Assembly: GCA_028571685.1 (NCBI GenBank)
Contig: CM053143.1
Span: forward strand, 55,979,208-56,043,207
Reading direction: 5' to 3'
Origin: Heterohyrax brucei
Lineage: Eukaryota; Chordata; Mammalia; Hyracoidea; Procaviidae
Length of the DNA: 64,000 bases
A program made the translations under genes and the position numbers. Below are positions 22,070-32,689 of this stretch, piece after piece. The notes under the pieces are model-generated. The model was not told the DNA's origin. It made no database searches and saw only the letters and a program-made list of their open reading frames with translations. Numbering within the stretch: the first letter of the stretch is position 1; each line of letters opens with the position of its first letter.

Positions 22070-22255
22070 AATAACTGTATAAATCTTGCAAATGCAACTT
22101 AAACTTTCAAAGCTCAGTTTTCTTATACAGAAAACAAGTGCAATCACATTATCTATGTCATAAGATTATGGTTTAAAGAATTAAATAAGATGTAGGCACA
22201 TTAACTTAATATGATGGCTAAGAGTTATTATTAATTAGCAATTATTTTTTCTTCA
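22070..22255 (+). mobile_element. MIR remnant
   Basis: aagctcagttttcttataca, aagattatggtttaaagaat, taaataagatgtaggcacat follow the MIR core and 3' order (cctcagtttcctcatctg.. attaaatgag). Ancient mammalian SINE. Confidence 0.6.
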
Positions 22256-23156
22256 GAAATGTACTCAAGAAAGTTTTGCTTCTAAGATTCCATTTATTCA
22301 GTTTAACATTGACAATCCATTTGATAACAGACTTTTAGGGGAAAAAATGTAAACATTATCATACTGGATATACATGTGAATTATAAAACATTAACTAACT
22401 TTGAAAAGTCAAAATTGTGAACAAAAATTCTTAGACTTTGGAAAATACGGTAGGTACATAAGCATAAACTGAAAACTTGTCTATTCCTAGTCAAATATTG
22501 CAAGGACAGAGTATCTGGGTGGGAAATAGGACTGCTTTCCTGCTTGCTAAGCCATTCTCCTAGACTCAGGGAAGGAACAATTTAACAACAGGGGTGTGGG
22601 GGGAGGTGGTATAGATAAATAATCTACTAGCTCTGTTAAGTCAGGAGCTCAGGACAGAAACAGTTCCTTTGCTTAGGCTCAGCCGTAAAGGGACACCCCA
22701 TCCTCACAGACACTCCCTGACTGCTATCAGCCCTCTACCCTTCTCAGTGTATGGAGCCGGATACCTGAGCCTACACCCCTACATATCTAGGACTGTAGGC
22801 GAGATCCCGAACTGCACATTTAGTGACTATCTACCGTGGTACCTGAGCAAAATTCTACAAGAAAAGTGAATGGACGTCTGGTCTTAGCTGTCTAGTAACA
22901 GCTCTATCTTGTGACAAGATCTTAGATCCTCAAAAGTGCCAATAATTAAATTAGCACACCCAACCAGTCTATTTTGTCATTTCCAAATAAAACAAAACAG
23001 GAAGCTAGAACACAATAAGGAAACTTGTGTTTACATGTAGCTAAAACCCAGGTGTTCAATTGGCTGAAGGGCTTAAGAGTCAGGTTTGTATTTTAGCTAC
23101 TGAACCTGACAAGGCAATCTGAAGCCAGATTGAGAGAGAGGCAGTGATGGAATTAT
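22256..23156. other. Unassigned DNA with a GC-richer core
   Basis: About 22500-22870 is richer in GC than its surroundings and reads like old repeat sequence (ctacatatctaggactgtag, gagatcccgaactgcac, ctgagcaaaattctacaaga), possibly the 5' region of another LINE. I could not assign it. A 66-codon frame there shows nothing recognisable. Confidence 0.35.
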
Positions 23157-23352
23157 GGTTGTTTTGTATGACATCAAGTCAATTTTCAACTCACATCACC
23201 TCCATGCGACAGAGTAGAACTGCCCCATGGGGTTTTCTAGATTGCAGTTTTTACAGTAACAGATCACTAACTTTTTATTCCATTGGAGCTACTGTGGATT
23301 TTATTGCCAAACTCTAAGTTAGCAACTGAGGGCTTAACCACTGATACGCTAG
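23157..23352 (-). mobile_element. Old AfroSINE, antisense
   Basis: gacatcaagtcaattttcaa, agagtagaactgccccatgg, then a diverged body and head ending gcttaaccactgatacgct. Confidence 0.7.
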
Positions 23353-23359
23353 AAGAAAA

Positions 23360-23392
23360 ACAACAGCAACAACAACAACAACAACAACAAAA
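23360..23392 (+). repeat. (AAC)n microsatellite
   Basis: About ten AAC units between two antisense SINEs. AAC in plus orientation is opposite to what the antisense SINE's own tail would give, so it may derive from an RTE tail on the plus strand or from slippage. Confidence 0.9.
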
Positions 23393-23543
23393 ACTGTTGC
23401 TTCAAGTCCAATCTGATTCAAAGCAACCCCTATAGAACAGAGTGGAACTGCCCTATAGAGTTTTTAAGGAGTCCCTAGTAGATTTGAACTGCCAACCTTT
23501 AGTTAGTAGCCATAACTCTTCATCATTATGCCACCAGGTTTTC
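23393..23543 (-). mobile_element. AfroSINE, short form, antisense
   Basis: gttgcttcaagtccaatctg, agagtggaactgccctatag, aaggagtccctagtagattt, gaactgccaacctttagtta, and the head complement atgccaccaggttttc. Full length. Confidence 0.85.
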
Positions 23544-23982
23544 TAAATGACCAAATAAAGGTCTCTAACTCGCCTCTCATTTTTATATTTCCTCCATTTG
23601 GGCTTCTATGACTCCACCTTTTCTTTGCTTTTCTTCTGCTTCTCTGGCTACCTCTACTGAGTCTCCTTTGCTGGTTCCTTGTCTTCTGCCTAATACTTGA
23701 TGATGCTGAGTTTTTGCTATTCCTCAGTATATGCATATGTTCCTTTGGATCATTGTTTTTTTACTTCTAAGATACTTTCTTAGATGCTTTTCTAACTTTT
23801 TTCCAGCTTTTGTTCACACAGTAGTTTTTCAGTAAGGCTAAATGAGCCACTCAGTTTAATGCTTCAGCTAGTTTCATCCCCTATCCAACTGATCTCCATA
23901 TTCTGCTCTAATTTTTATTTTTCTGATAGAACTTATCAATATCTAACATATCGTGAAATTATTTATCCCTTATATATTTTGA

Positions 23983-24018
23983 CTCATGTCGGATCCAACT
24001 TGACGGCACTTGGCTGAC
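23983..24018 (+). mobile_element. Tail-only SINE/RTE insert, 36 bp
   Basis: The insert is the last 36 bases of the AfroSINE 'ggcacttggctg' tail variant (ctcatgtcggatccaacttg..). It is flanked by an exact 12-bp duplication, tatatattttga, at 23971-23982 and 24019-24030. This is a target-primed insertion that stopped almost at once. Confidence 0.85.
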
Positions 24019-25169
24019 TATATATTTTGATTATTTTTGTTTGGCTTCGGTAAAATAGAAACTCTACATGAGAAGCAAACCTTAATTATTTTGTTCAATG
24101 ATGTGTCTCAAGTACCTAGCACAATGCTTTACTGAAACGAAGTGGTTAAGAAAGTATTTGTTGGATGAATGAAGAGACTATTAACATGGAAGCACAGAGA
24201 AGAATTAGTTAAAGGAAGCATTGGTTGAAAGTGTCAGATGTTACCAAAAGATCAGTTATGAAAACACTTTGGTTTCAATTCCTAGGAAGTCATTTGTGAC
24301 TTTGATCAGGGCCAGTTTAGTGCAGCGATGGAGGCAGAAGGCTGTTATCCACTGACTGAACTGGACAAGTGTAAATAATCTTTAATATAGAAAATAGATG
24401 ATTGTATTTATTTAATTTTATTTTATTTTTCATGGAAGATATTCAGTTTAGAGAATGAAATTGAGATCCTAGAGAGATAAAAGATACTTGTTTTACTCAG
24501 GGCTCTGAGGTGGAAACTGGGACGGATCCCAATAAATGTCAATGAGCAACAATATTTTCCTCCCTCTGACGAAGGGAAAATCAAATAGTGTGGTGAGGAT
24601 AAAATTACTGTTTTTAGATAGAGTAGAATAAAGTTTATGCTTCAGTATCAATTTTCACAGTGAAATAGAAAACCCTGATTTTCTTTTTTAACGATGGGGG
24701 AGGTTTAGTAGGGCACCCAAGTTTCTAAATGCTTTAATAACAGTGGTGGACAGTGAGAGCCCTGACCAGGGACACATAGGATGCTGCAGAACAGTGCTGA
24801 GAGGTTCAACTAAGGTTCAAAACAAGAATCTACATTAACGTATTTTTTTACTTCTCTCAGCAGCCTCAGTGTAAAAATGAAGGCATTGGAATGTATACTG
24901 GAAACTAGGAAAAGAAGTAAAAACTTTGAGGATTGAGACTTAGATACTTCTCCTCTCAAAATGTTAAAATCATTGCATGTTTTTTTTTAAGGAGAAAAAT
25001 AATTTCAATTCCTAACTCATGCCACCTGTTCAAAAGTTATGAGCTAGCTGAGTAGCATCTATTTTATTTATTGTTTGCAGAAGTCCCTGTTCAGCTGCAA
25101 ATCTTAAACAACTCGAAGGAGATAAGGTCCATCTCCTTTGAAGATTTTTAAACAAAATTTAAATTGAAT

Positions 25170-25190
25170 GCCAAGTGCCGTCGAGTCGAT
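25170..25190 (-). mobile_element. Tail-only SINE fragment, 21 bp
   Basis: gccaagtgccgtcgagtcga is the complement of the SINE tail variant's last 21 bases, sitting alone in AT-rich DNA. No clear flanking duplication. Confidence 0.6.
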
Positions 25191-25695
25191 TTGTGAAAAA
25201 TCCATGTAAATCATAAGCAATAGATGAAACCTGAAATTATATGCTTTGTCTCTGTAAAAATTGTGTGTCATCAGCTTACTCCAGAGTCTACATCATCTTT
25301 GTTATGATCAAGTTCTCCTGTTTCTATAGTAGTAAATTGTCTATAGACTGATTGCTAGTGTATATTTCTCCATCTCAAGATTCCTCAAAGATGTTAAGAT
25401 TGATCAGAAACTCAGTTTTTGCACAATAAATATGGAAGAAAAACATGGGAGAGGAAAACTTAAGATGTTTGCAAAGGCATAAATGAAGTAACGCATAATG
25501 GAGACAGGCATAGATCATGAAGGATTTATAGAATCAAAGAGAGCTTTAGTCAAAAAGAGAAGAATCAGAAAATTAGTGAAAGATGATAAAAAAAAAGTCT
25601 GTATTAGAAAAACACCTTTTTACTGCCAGACTTATTCAATAGTGGAACAGTTACTGTTGAGAGTATTGAAGCATGGGCTACCTGTTACACACACC

Positions 25696-26212
25696 TGTTG
25701 TGGATTGAATTGGTGTCCCTCCAACAATATGTATAGAAATTTAGTTGGGTCTTGATTACCAATATTGTGTGATTCCACTCCATTTTGTGATTTCCCTATA
25801 CTGTATGTTAGAGAGGGTTGCAGTGGGACTGTAAATCCCTTCCTAAGGTCACCTCCCTGCTCCATTGTAAAGGGAGTTTCCCTGGAGTATGGCTTGCACC
25901 ACCTTTTATCCTTCAAGGAATAAAAGGAAAGGGAAGCAGAGAGTTGGGAACCTCACACCATCAAGAAAGCAGCACCGGGACTAGAGGGTGTCCTTCAGAG
26001 CTGAGGCTCCTGTGCCAGCTTGCTCCCGGACCATAGACTGATACAATACAAAGACTTTCCCCCCAGAGCCAACAGAGGGAAAGTCTTCCCCTGGAATGGA
26101 CAGTCTGAATTTGGACTTGTAGCCTACTGGACCGTGTAAAAGTAAATTTTCCTGTATTAAAGCCATCCACTTTGTGGTATATCTGTTGCAGCAGCACTAG
26201 CTGACTAAAACA
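25696..26212 (+). mobile_element. Solo LTR, MaLR-like family
   Basis: Starts tgttgtggattgaattggtg and ends agcactagctgactaaaaca. Family blocks: ctaaggtcacctccctgctc, ccatcaagaaagcagcacc, gaatttggacttgtagccta. The two flanking pentamers (acacc, atgcc) match only partly. Fossil. Confidence 0.8.
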
Positions 26213-26368
26213 ATGCCTATCAAAATATGGTATAGGATCAAAGTTGGATGAGACTATCTGATGTCTGATGTCGTTACACAACCAAGATTATGTGATTCCA
26301 TGCCACTCAAGTCCTCATTCCCTGGGGCATGATTTATCAGTCTTTTCTTGTATTTCAAATTAGAATAT

Positions 26369-26942
26369 TGTCATGGATTGAATTCCACCCTCCACCTCCC
26401 CCAGTGTGTAGCAATTTGGCTGGGTTATGATTCCCAATTTTGTGTGGTTGTCCTCTATTTTGTGATTGTAATTTTCATAGATGTTGTGAATTCTAATTTC
26501 TGCCTGAGGTTAATGGGACAAGACCAGATTATGCTAAAAAGGATTAGGGTGGGACCGTCACAGCCTTCCTAAGGTCACCTCCCTGGTAGAATGTAAAAGG
26601 AGTTTCCCTGGCATGTGGCTTTTACTCTTTAATGTCAGAAGACATCAAAGGAAAGGGAAGCAAGCAGAGAGTTGGAGACCTCATACCACCAAGAAAACAG
26701 TACTAGGAGTAGAGCTCATCCTTTGTACCTGAGGTTCTTGTACTGAGATGCTCCCATACCAATAAGACCAACGCATGCCAAGGACTTTCCACCAGAACAG
26801 ACACAGAAAGAAAGACTTTCGCTGGAGCTGGTGCCCTGATTTTGGACTTCTAGCCTACTGGACTATAAGAGATTAAACTTGTCTTTGTTAAAACCATCCA
26901 CTTGTGGCCTTTCTGTTATAGAAGCACCAGATGACTAAGACG
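26369..26942 (+). mobile_element. Solo LTR, MaLR-like family, with target duplication
   Basis: Starts tgtcatggattgaattccac and ends ccagatgactaagacg. It is flanked on both sides by AATAT (26364-26368 and 26943-26947), the 5-bp duplication expected for this class. It lies 156 bp after a same-strand copy of the same family. Confidence 0.85.
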
Positions 26943-27039
26943 AATATACTTGCGCTTTGTCCTATCCTTCAGAGCCACTTTTTTTTTTTTTGGTTGTTGT
27001 TTCTGTTTGTTTGTTTGTTTGTTTCAGATAATATGCAGT

Positions 27040-27325
27040 GCTATTCTTGACTGGTGTGATTCAGTTTCCAACACATGGGGGCCCTCTGATGCAATGAGAT
27101 TGAACAGTTGAGATCTACAAGCTGTTCATTGGCTGATTTTTCAGAAGTACGTCATCAGGCCTTTCTTCCTAGTTTATCTTAGTATGAAAGCTCTGCCAAA
27201 ACATGTTCAGCATCGTAGCAGCACAAAACTCTCCACTGATAGGTGGGTGATGACTTTCTATGAGATGCATTGGCTGGGAATTGAACCCGAGTCTCTTGCA
27301 TGGGAGGCAAGAATGTTACAGGCAA
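27040..27325 (-). mobile_element. tRNA-Gly-headed AfroSINE, antisense
   Basis: Complement of the tRNA-Gly head: ggctgggaattgaacccgag (B box), then ttgcatgggaggcaagaat (anticodon arm to A box). The body reads ttggctgatttttcagaagt and ctttcttcctagtttatctt. The RTE-like extreme tail is degraded; GTTT units (27007-27027) precede it. Confidence 0.82.
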
Positions 27326-27366
27326 AATAATACTTCCCCATAATATGTGATCATTGCTATATGATC

Positions 27367-27528
27367 ATTGTTGTTGTTAGTTGTCTTGAGTCTGACTCAT
27401 GGTGACCCTTGTAACCTTTCAGAAGCAGACCCTTAGGTCATCTTTCGAGGTGCTGCTAGGTGGGCTCAAACATCAATCTCTCAGCTAGCAGTTGAGTGTG
27501 TAACCACTTGCATCACCCAGGGACTCCT
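27367..27528 (-). mobile_element. AfroSINE, long form, antisense
   Basis: ttgttgttagttgtcttgag tail, ctcatggtgacccttgtaac, and head complement cacttgcatcacccaggga. The middle is shortened. Confidence 0.75.
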
Positions 27529-27535
27529 TGAAATC

Positions 27536-27680
27536 AAAACCAGTTGCTGCCAAGTTGATTCCCACTTACAGCGACTCTATAGATTAGAGTAGAACTGTCC
27601 TGTAGGGTTTCCAAGGAGTGCCTGGTGAATTTAAACTGCCTACCTTTGGGTTAGCAGCCAAACTCTTAACCAGACTCCTC
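27536..27680 (-). mobile_element. AfroSINE, short form, antisense
   Basis: aaaaccagttgctgccaagt, gtagaactgtcctgtagggt, aaggagtgcctggtgaattt, ggttagcagccaaactctta. Head incomplete. Confidence 0.82.
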
Positions 27681-27966
27681 AGGATATGTGATAATAGCTA
27701 TTATATATCTTTCTAATTTTGATACACCTTAATTGTCTATCAGTCAAACTTAACTATTTAAGGAAGTTGTCCTTTACCCAGAATATGCTGCAATAAAGTG
27801 AATGTAAATGACTGTCATTGCTGGGGCTTGCTTTGGCCTGTGAACTGTGGAAGCAATGACAATGGACCAACTCTGCCGCAGGCTTCATAAGCTTTGGGGG
27901 TGTCTTCTCTTTCTTTCTTGTAAGCTTGCTACTGTCATGTGAAAAGGGGGAAAAAAATCAGAATGC

Positions 27967-28684
27967 TGAGAGATTACTACTATAGGTTGCAAAGATAAGT
28001 CTCCACAGCTGAGATCACCTTTGATCAGCTGGAGTTCGACCAACTTGCTAGCTGACTGCAAAATGCATGATCAAACCTGAGATCAATGAGATCACCGTAT
28101 CACAGACTTGTTAACTATAAAAAAAAGTTACCCTTATAACACAGATACTCAACCAATATCCTGACATCCGCAAGCAACTGGACTGTCTAGTTTTAGTCTT
28201 TTTGCTCTTTTGTCATTTGAAGCTAACAAACGACTGACCAGACACTTCCCTAGACACTAGGAATAGTGGTGTTAGTAGCTGGGACATAATCAAGATCACT
28301 TAGAGTGCTAACCTAAATTCTATGCCCTATCCTAACCGGATCAACACACTTATACTCCTTTACTTGTCTCCTGGGTAATAAATCACTTGTTTCAGACCTT
28401 GAGAGTGGTAACTAATTTACATTGTTTTATAAGATGTAAAAGAATCTTGTGACTCCCTGTTCTATCCCGTGACAAGGTCTGATGATTTCCAGCTGCAAAT
28501 CCCTTTGAACTCTGGCTATAAAAGCTGCTGGAACTGTAACCCAAGTGGAAGAGTCGTGGAGAAAATATTCTCACTGTTCCCCAGATTTGCATGTTTGTCT
28601 GTTAATAAAGCATACTTGAACCTTTTTCCCCGTCTCTGAGTTTGCATGCAGTGAGCAACAGAACAAACTTGCTTTTGGTTCTGC
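27967..28684 (+). mobile_element. Probable solo LTR, class I (ERV1-like)
   Basis: A TATA box (tataaaag, 28517-28524) and an AATAAA signal (28604-28609) lie about 85 bp apart, followed by ccccgtctctgagtttgcat, which looks like U5. This spacing fits U3-R-U5 of a gammaretrovirus-like LTR. Ends are estimated; the right end meets a SINE. Not MaLR-like. Fossil. Confidence 0.5.
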
Positions 28685-28850
28685 AACGGTGGAGTAATGA
28701 TTAAATGCTACAGCTGCTGACCAAAAGGTCAGCAGTTCAAATCCACTAGCTGCTCCTTGGAAACTCTGTAGGGCAGTTCTACTCTGTCTATAGGGTCACT
28801 ATGAGTCAGAATTGAATTGACAGCAGTGGGTTTGGTTTGGTTTGGCTTAG
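28685..28850 (+). mobile_element. AfroSINE, short form
   Basis: aaatgctacagctgctgacc, B box cagttcaaatccac, gctccttggaaactctgtag, tail gagtcagaattgaattgac and a (GGTTT)n end. Confidence 0.88.
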
Positions 28851-28917
28851 GAATAGAAAAGACAGTGAAATACATATGACCCTTTCCCCTCTTGGAAATT
28901 TCAGGGTAACAGAGAGA

Positions 28918-29320
28918 TGTCATGGATTGACTCATATCTCCCAAAACCATGTGTTGGAATCCTAACATCCTGCACCTGTGAACGTAATCCTCTTTGGCAA
29001 TAGAGTTTTCTCTGTTATGTTATTGAGCCCACATCGGAGTAGGCATGTTCTAAACCTAATCACTTCTGCGTTACAGTAAGAGCAAATTCAACACAGAAGG
29101 AAAGCACATACTGGGGAAGATAGCTGGTACGTGAGGATCACCAAGAAACCAAGGATTGCTGAGGCTTCAGAAACCAAGAGTCAAGGATCTACCCTCGGCG
29201 TGCACAGAAAGAATGAATTCAGATTTCTGTCTAGCCTCCTAAACTGTAACATGGCTTGGCTCTCTTTAAAGCCACCCTCTTATGGTATTTCTGTTACAGC
29301 AGGACTAGAATGTGAAGACA
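28918..29320 (+). mobile_element. Solo LTR, MaLR-like, with exact target duplication
   Basis: Starts tgtcatggattgactcatat and ends ggactagaatgtgaagaca. AGAGA flanks both ends (28913-28917, 29321-29325). About 400 bp. Fossil. Confidence 0.82.
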
Positions 29321-29589
29321 AGAGATTAAAGCTTAAAAAAAAAAATAGAATTTAGCAATGTGGAGAATGTGATTAAGGAAAAGACTGTGCTGTAAGACAG
29401 AATAGCATGGGAACCTAATTAAAAGCTGTTTTACTAACCTCATTGTTGATGAGTCTTAAAGACAAAGCCTCTTTGGAAGTGATTTGTGTAACTCTGTGAG
29501 TCCAGACATTCGTAAGGGCTCTTGATAAGTCTTTCAGTTTAAAAGAATGACCTATATTATTCACAGTTATAGAAATGTGGTGAAATCAC

Positions 29590-29812
29590 TAAGCATGGCT
29601 CTTGAGTCTCACAGCCTGGTATGAAATTTCATCTTCTCTATGTATTAGTCACACAGATTATTTGGATATTCTACCTAAGTTTTCTTGTTTGTAAAATGGA
29701 GTTAGTACTTTTTACTACATTACTTTACTAGTTTAAGAATGATAATATATAAAATAAAAACTCTTATCAGAAAGCCTGACACACAATGTAAAAATTAGTT
29801 TTATTATTACTT
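29590..29812 (+). mobile_element. MIR remnant
   Basis: taagttttcttgtttgtaaa, atggagttagtactttttac, gaaagcctgacacacaatgt keep MIR order. Ancient. Confidence 0.55.
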
Positions 29813-30060
29813 ATGTAGGAGGGTGATTCTGGAAGATTATAAAATTATACAAAAATGTCTTTGGATATTAACAGTGTAACATCCTATTCTCTATTACAGA
29901 GGTTTTTAAGACTCATACAAACTGCTTTTAAATTCTAAAATAATTTAGTATTGGATATGTATAAAAGCTAAATTTTGAAAACTATGTCTTGGGAAGAAAT
30001 CTACAAGACAAACATTGTGGTTTATATGTTGAAATAAATATGCAGAATAAATATTCAACG

Positions 30061-30217
30061 GAAACCCTGGGGGCATTGTGGTTAAGTGTTATGGCTGCTA
30101 ACCAAAAGGTTGGCCATTCAAATCCATCAGGTGCTCCTTGGAAATTCTGTGGGACAGTTCTCCCCTGTCCTATACAGTCATGAGTCAGAAATGACTCAGT
30201 GGCAGTGGGCTTTGCTT
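30061..30217 (+). mobile_element. AfroSINE, short form
   Basis: gaaaccctgggggcattgtg head, gctgctaaccaaaaggttgg, B box cattcaaatccatc, gtgctccttggaaattctgt, tail tgagtcagaaatgactcag. Full length. Confidence 0.9.
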
Positions 30218-31394
30218 ATGCATCTCAAATTCGAGAGTGACAAATCTTTTGATTTCTGGTACACAAATAATATGGCAAAACAAGTGAAAGTAGATTGATA
30301 ATTCAAATATAATATATTATCCCAATTTAAAATGTGCAGAAGACTACATCTCCCAGATCAGCGAACAGGAATAGATGACCAGTGATAAAAACGGTACAGA
30401 TTTGAGAAAGTATTTTTTGGCTTTGTTTAATATTTTACCAATCTTATTCTTTTCTGTCCTCATTCACTATATTTGTAAGTTGTAAGTTGGCTGTCCAAAT
30501 GTCTCCACAATTTAATAATACAAATATATTTTGGGGATTAATAGTATTTAATTATTATATCAGAGATTGTAGTTCAAAGTAATGCCAATGTTTTGATGTC
30601 TAAGATAAATAAAATCATGAGTGCTTCTGAATTTTTTTCAGTCTTAGTTATTTAGAAAACAGGTTTAATGTGATTTAACTGTAAGAAAAATACAAACTTT
30701 AGAAAATCAAGTCTTGCTCATTTCCAAACATCATATGAAATAAAATTCAACTGAGAATGAAACCATGTTCTCTCAAATTTATTTTATTTTTATTTGTTTT
30801 ATAAAACAATTTACCTTTCATGTCATCTGGAAGAGTTATTACACATTTATTTAATTTATAATTACAAAGGACATGTAATAGGAATGCATAACATAAAAGA
30901 ACAAGTATATAAGCAAGGACAAAAAATGCAGACTTACAGTTGCCATTTCTAAAAATAATGGGCTTTATTCTTGCACTTTTGGAGAGGAGTCATTCTGGAC
31001 CATTTCTTGAAAACTCCAGAGTTGTCTGCAAATCAGGTTAAGAGTCCAGCGGAGGTAAACCCTACAGAGAATATGAGTTCTCTGTGCTGTATATAACCCA
31101 CAAGCAGCAGAAATCTTCCCTAGTTTCTCCTTAAGCAGTCTAACCCTGATAGCAGGAATACCCTATTGGAGGAGGATAAAAAAAAGAAAGAAAGAAAGAA
31201 AAAATAGATTGAAGAGTAATCTTACATACCTTTTAGTGTATGTCAAATTATTGATCCCATATAAACCCAATTACTATGCTACTTCTTAGAAACAGAATAC
31301 ATATTATATAGAAGCCCGACAATGCTAAAATCAGGATAATGATCATTCTGTTTATTTACTGCGCTTTCGGTGAACGCTCTTGGAGGAAACAGTT
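30218..31394. other. Unassigned AT-rich DNA
   Basis: No gene or repeat recognised, apart from a short AAAG/AAAAG tract near 31181-31204. Confidence 0.4.
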
Positions 31395-31495
31395 TTAGTT
31401 GGTTAGGTGTGCAAGTCCTAGAGTCAGGTTGCCTGAGTTCAGATTTCATTTCTACCCTTTGCCAGTTGTGTGACTTGAGCAATCCTTGCTCCTAT
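31395..31495 (+). mobile_element. MIR core remnant
   Basis: tagagtcaggttgcctgagt, ttcagatttcatttctaccc, ttgccagttgtgtgacttga is the MIR tRNA-related and core sequence. Confidence 0.75.
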
Positions 31496-32689
31496 GTAAG
31501 TATTGTTTTTTGTTGTTGCTGCTACTGTTTGTTTTGTTGTCATTGTTTTAACCTGGTATTTTCTTACATTGTAAGACCCTGAACATGAAAAGTCATACAA
31601 AAATCTTATAATGAGGAATGCCAGTATATACATACTTGTATAATGCAACCCATGTATTAACAATGCCAGATAATTCAGCTGACTAACATCTAATTAGAGT
31701 TTTAAAATACTTGGAGGTCAAAGTCTACTACCTAGCATGTCTAAATTTTCTTCATTTATAACACAATTTTAAAATGAATTCAAAGTGTTGCTCATTTTTT
31801 GTTAAATCTTGATAGCTCTATGCGATAAATGCATTGCAAAGTTTATCGTCTGCTTTCCAGTGGAAGGGAACTGAAGATAGTCGAGTTTTGAGTCATTTAT
31901 GGTGAATCATTAACTGAATAGAATACTACCAAATTTCTTAAATCCTATAATAGGATTCTGTAGGTACCTCCTTATAAAATTACCACAGATAGAAACCCAA
32001 AATACTAAAATAGAATTAAATCCTGTTCAATTCACTGCACTAGTCATAACATTCTTACCATCTTATTTCTCAATAGTGAGTAACATAAACACTATTTGGG
32101 GAAGTTCAAACAGCATAGTTTTAGATGGTATCAAAATTAGTTTATGTAGATTGGCATGCAGTTCTACTGCTATCTCAATCAGGCCTTGGCTTTATTTCAG
32201 CTCATAAATTGTCTTGTAACACCAAAGTAATATGGGCAGAATTTAAGCTGATAAGAAGATAAATGAAATCACCTTTGGGGGACAGTTTCAAATACATATG
32301 TTCTGTTGTAATCCGTTATTGTCTTCCTGATAAGTGAAATGGGAATTTACTATTGGTAGACTAGCAAGAAAAAGGCACTGTTTTGCATTGTATTATTTTT
32401 CTAAAGCTTTAATAATGAAGATGATCTCATGTAATAATAGATGAAATTTCTAATTTATACCAAGAAAAAAAGCTTGTATTTCATTGTTTTTCTTGGGTAA
32501 TAAAAATAACACTAGAACAGATTATAGGCTCACAAAGGCATGAACTTACTTTCAGAAAAGTTTTGTAAGAGGAAGGTATTTACAAGAGAGATAAGCAGAA
32601 GAAAATGCAGAGAATAACAGAGTGTAAGAAAAGATTTCCTAAAGAGACAACGGTGTGTAGAATTTTGGAAACTGAAAAAAGAAGTTAAT
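31496..32689. other. Unassigned AT-rich DNA
   Basis: Nothing recognised beyond T/G simple sequence at 31505-31555. Confidence 0.4.

Larger units (their letters stand above)
23544..25695. other. Mostly unassigned DNA
   Basis: No gene recognised. It contains an L2-class 3' remnant at about 24100-24176 (tacctagcacaatgcttta, aagtatttgttggatgaatg) and two very short SINE-tail inserts (23983-24018 and 25170-25190), listed separately. Confidence 0.45.

Noticed and set aside
22500-22870. GC-richer patch with a 66-codon frame, considered as an exon or LINE 5' region
   Set aside because: No alignment to a known domain could be made by eye, and no clear splice sites; left unassigned.
27270-27315. tRNA-Gly-like sequence, also near 45910-45985, 17470-17510 and 59590-59660
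   Set aside because: These are heads of SINEs with degraded arms, followed by SINE bodies, not tRNA genes.
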